In this document: positions 62,744 through 64,000 of the stretch, one piece after another | How positions within the stretch are numbered: position 1 is the first letter of the stretch | How the letters are laid out: each line of letters starts with the position of its first letter | Source: Xanthomonas sp. DAR 80977 | GTDB taxonomy: Bacteria; Pseudomonadota; Gammaproteobacteria; Xanthomonadales; Xanthomonadaceae | NCBI RefSeq assembly: GCF_041240605.1 | Contig: NZ_CP162487.1 | Span: 1,557,001-1,621,000, forward strand | Direction: 5' to 3' | Length of the DNA: 64,000 nt | Made by a program: the position numbers and the translations under genes | The notes under the pieces: model-generated | The model's input: only the letters and a program-made list of their open reading frames with translations | What the model was told of the DNA's origin: nothing | Databases searched by the model: none

Positions 62744-63766
62744 ATGGAACCCGAGCGCCTGACCGTCGTCGTCACCGCCTTCAACGAGGCGCAGACCCTG
62801 CCGTTGCTGCATCCGCGCATCCTTGCCGCGCTCGATGGCGTGGACGGCCTGGAGGGGCGGGTGCTGTACGTGGACGACGGCAGCCGCGACGCGACCTGGG
62901 AGGTGATCCTGGCGCTGGCCGCGGCCGATCCGCGGGTCGGGGCGCTGCGCCTGTCGCGCAATTTCGGCAAGGAGCTGGCGCTGACCGCGGGCCTGGATTT
63001 CGTCGAGCATGGCGCGGCGATGCTGCTGGACGCCGACGGCCAGGATCCGCCGGAGCTGATCGCGCAGTTCGTCGCGCACTGGCGCGCCGGCTACGACGAC
63101 ATCTACGGCACCCGCATCGCCCGCGATGGCGAGAGCTGGCTCAAGCGCGGCACCGCGTCGCTGTTCTACCGGGTGATCGGGCGCCTGTCGAAGACCCCGA
63201 TCCCGGCCGACACCGGCGATTTCCGCCTGTTGTCGCCGCGCGCGCTGGCGGCGCTGGCGCAGTTGCGCGAGCGCCACCGGTTCATGAAGGGCCTGTTCGG
63301 CTGGGTCGGTTTCCGCCAGCTGGCGTTGCCGTACCGGCGTGCGCCGCGCCTGGCCGGGCGCAGCAAGTTCGGCCTGTGGCGGCTGTGGAACTTCGCGCTG
63401 GAAGGCATCACCGGCTTTTCCACCGCGCCGCTGCGGGTGGCGACCTATCTGGGCCTGCTGACCGCGGCCGGCGCGTTCCTGTTCGGCACCTGGATCGTGG
63501 TCAAGGCGGCGCTGTGGGGCGATCCGGTCGCCGGCTGGCCGACGATGATGGCGGTGATCCTGTTCCTGGGCGGCGCGCAGCTGATCGCGCTGGGCCTGAT
63601 CGGCGAATACCTGGGCCGGCTGTACGAGGAATCCAAGCAGCGGCCGCTGTATCTGGTCGATACCTGGCGCGCACCGGCCGGAGGAGTATCCTCGGCCGTG
63701 CGATCCAGCGAACCGGGAGGCAGCGATGCGTACGGTACGACAGTTGTTGGGCGACAAGGGCGGTGA
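62744..63766 (+). CDS. family 2 glycosyltransferase, membrane-anchored (DPM1/GtrB-like)
   Basis: 340 residues. The N-terminal GT-A domain has VVVTAFNEAQTLPLL, YVDDGSRDATW and the metal motif LLDADGQDPPEL, then GDFRLLSPRAL. Two C-terminal membrane helices follow (about 228-255 and 265-292). This layout fits polyprenyl-phosphate sugar transferases of the GtrB/ArnC/DPM1 type, which load glucose or another sugar on undecaprenyl phosphate for cell-surface modification. The donor sugar is unknown. The last 14 codons overlap the start of the CBS-domain gene. Confidence 0.9.
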   Translation: MEPERLTVVVTAFNEAQTLPLLHPRILAALDGVDGLEGRVLYVDDGSRDATWEVILALAAADPRVGALRLSRNFGKELALTAGLDFVEHGAAMLLDADGQDPPELIAQFVAHWRAGYDDIYGTRIARDGESWLKRGTASLFYRVIGRLSKTPIPADTGDFRLLSPRALAALAQLRERHRFMKGLFGWVGFRQLALPYRRAPRLAGRSKFGLWRLWNFALEGITGFSTAPLRVATYLGLLTAAGAFLFGTWIVVKAALWGDPVAGWPTMMAVILFLGGAQLIALGLIGEYLGRLYEESKQRPLYLVDTWRAPAGGVSSAVRSSEPGGSDAYGTTVVGRQGR

Positions 63767-64000
63767 GATCCACGCGGTGTCGCCGGATGCGGCGGTGGTC
63801 GATGCGCTGCGGCTGATGGCCGACAAGGGCATCGGCGCGGTCCTGGTGATGCAGGACGGGCGTCTGGCCGGGATCCTTTCCGAGCGCGACTACGCGCGCA
63901 AGGTGGTGCTGCAGGACCGCTCCTCGGCGACCACGCCGGTGCGCGACATCATGAGCGCGAAGGTCTATACGGTGGACCCGTCGCAGAGCGTGCAGCAATG
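63726..64000 (+). CDS. CBS-domain protein, 3-prime end outside the window
   Basis: At least 91 residues from ATG 63726, preceded by GGAGG six bases upstream inside the glycosyltransferase gene (41-base overlap). The first CBS domain is clear: VRQLLGDKGGEIHAVSPDAAV, GIGAVLVMQDGRLAGILSERD and the start of the second, VRDIMSAKVYTVDPSQSV. CBS pairs bind adenine nucleotides and act as sensors. The product is probably a small two-CBS protein of about 140 residues, as in many Xanthomonas genomes. Confidence 0.9.
   Translation, partial: MRTVRQLLGDKGGEIHAVSPDAAVVDALRLMADKGIGAVLVMQDGRLAGILSERDYARKVVLQDRSSATTPVRDIMSAKVYTVDPSQSVQQ

Noticed and set aside
1..64000. tRNA, rRNA, complete insertion sequences, prophage genes
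   Set aside because: No cloverleaf, rRNA signature, transposase or phage structural gene was recognised in either strand.

Overview
The window reads as chromosome of a Xanthomonas (Gammaproteobacteria, Xanthomonadaceae). The DNA is GC-rich with dense coding. It carries a nixE-to-nixL type plant N-glycan degradation operon, several large TonB-dependent receptors, dispersed GTAGGAGCGGCTTCAGCCGC repeats and GAATCCC/GAGTCCC heptamer arrays. The species cannot be fixed by reading alone; gene symbols for the nix genes follow the X. campestris naming from memory.

Left edge (1-1800): foreign-looking DNA. An integron gene cassette (unknown protein plus attC) is followed by a second attC whose end is cut by an inverted-repeat element. 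Then come an AT-richer membrane protein gene of unknown function and a gene remnant.

Glycan region (1803-29813): eight exported glycoside hydrolases on the minus strand, transcribed GH29, GH18, GH20, GH2, GH3, GH125, GH92, GH35. Upstream of them lie two tandem paralogous TonB-dependent receptors (minus), a glucokinase (plus) and a third receptor (minus). The two tandem receptors and the kinase share a palindromic operator TGACA-N4-TGTCA (all four copies fit TGACARCGWTRTCA) of the NagQ (LacI-family) kind, with the -35 TTGACA built into it; the third receptor has one half-site. Together they suggest capture, trimming, import and phosphorylation of sugars from N-glycans. Intergenic repeats have been drawn into the coding sequence of two of the hydrolases.

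Housekeeping stretch (30298-39066): bioA-rsmE (minus), nudE-cysQ (plus), mazG and a YnfA-like gene, a DUF962 protein, qmcA-nfeD, gcvT and gcvH. Then follow about 1.2 kb without convincing genes, a promoter plus terminator unit that looks like a small RNA, and a lysine/alanine-rich histone H1-like gene.

Right half (41822-64000): serine beta-lactamase-like hydrolase, DMT permease, GMC oxidoreductase, nucleotide-transporter-like protein, DUF1304 and DUF4442 proteins. An alpha/beta hydrolase-fadE operon is divergent from a tetR gene, with paired CCATAC-N6-GTATGG operators between them. The tetR gene is coupled to an aspartyl/asparaginyl hydroxylase-like gene. Converging on it is a TonB-dependent receptor followed by a TPR-sulfotransferase and a prolyl-hydroxylase-like 2OG-Fe(II) enzyme, the least explained gene group here and the best candidate for a new system. 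The window ends with an outer-membrane-like protein, hslO, mtgA, a family 2 glycosyltransferase and the start of a CBS-domain gene.
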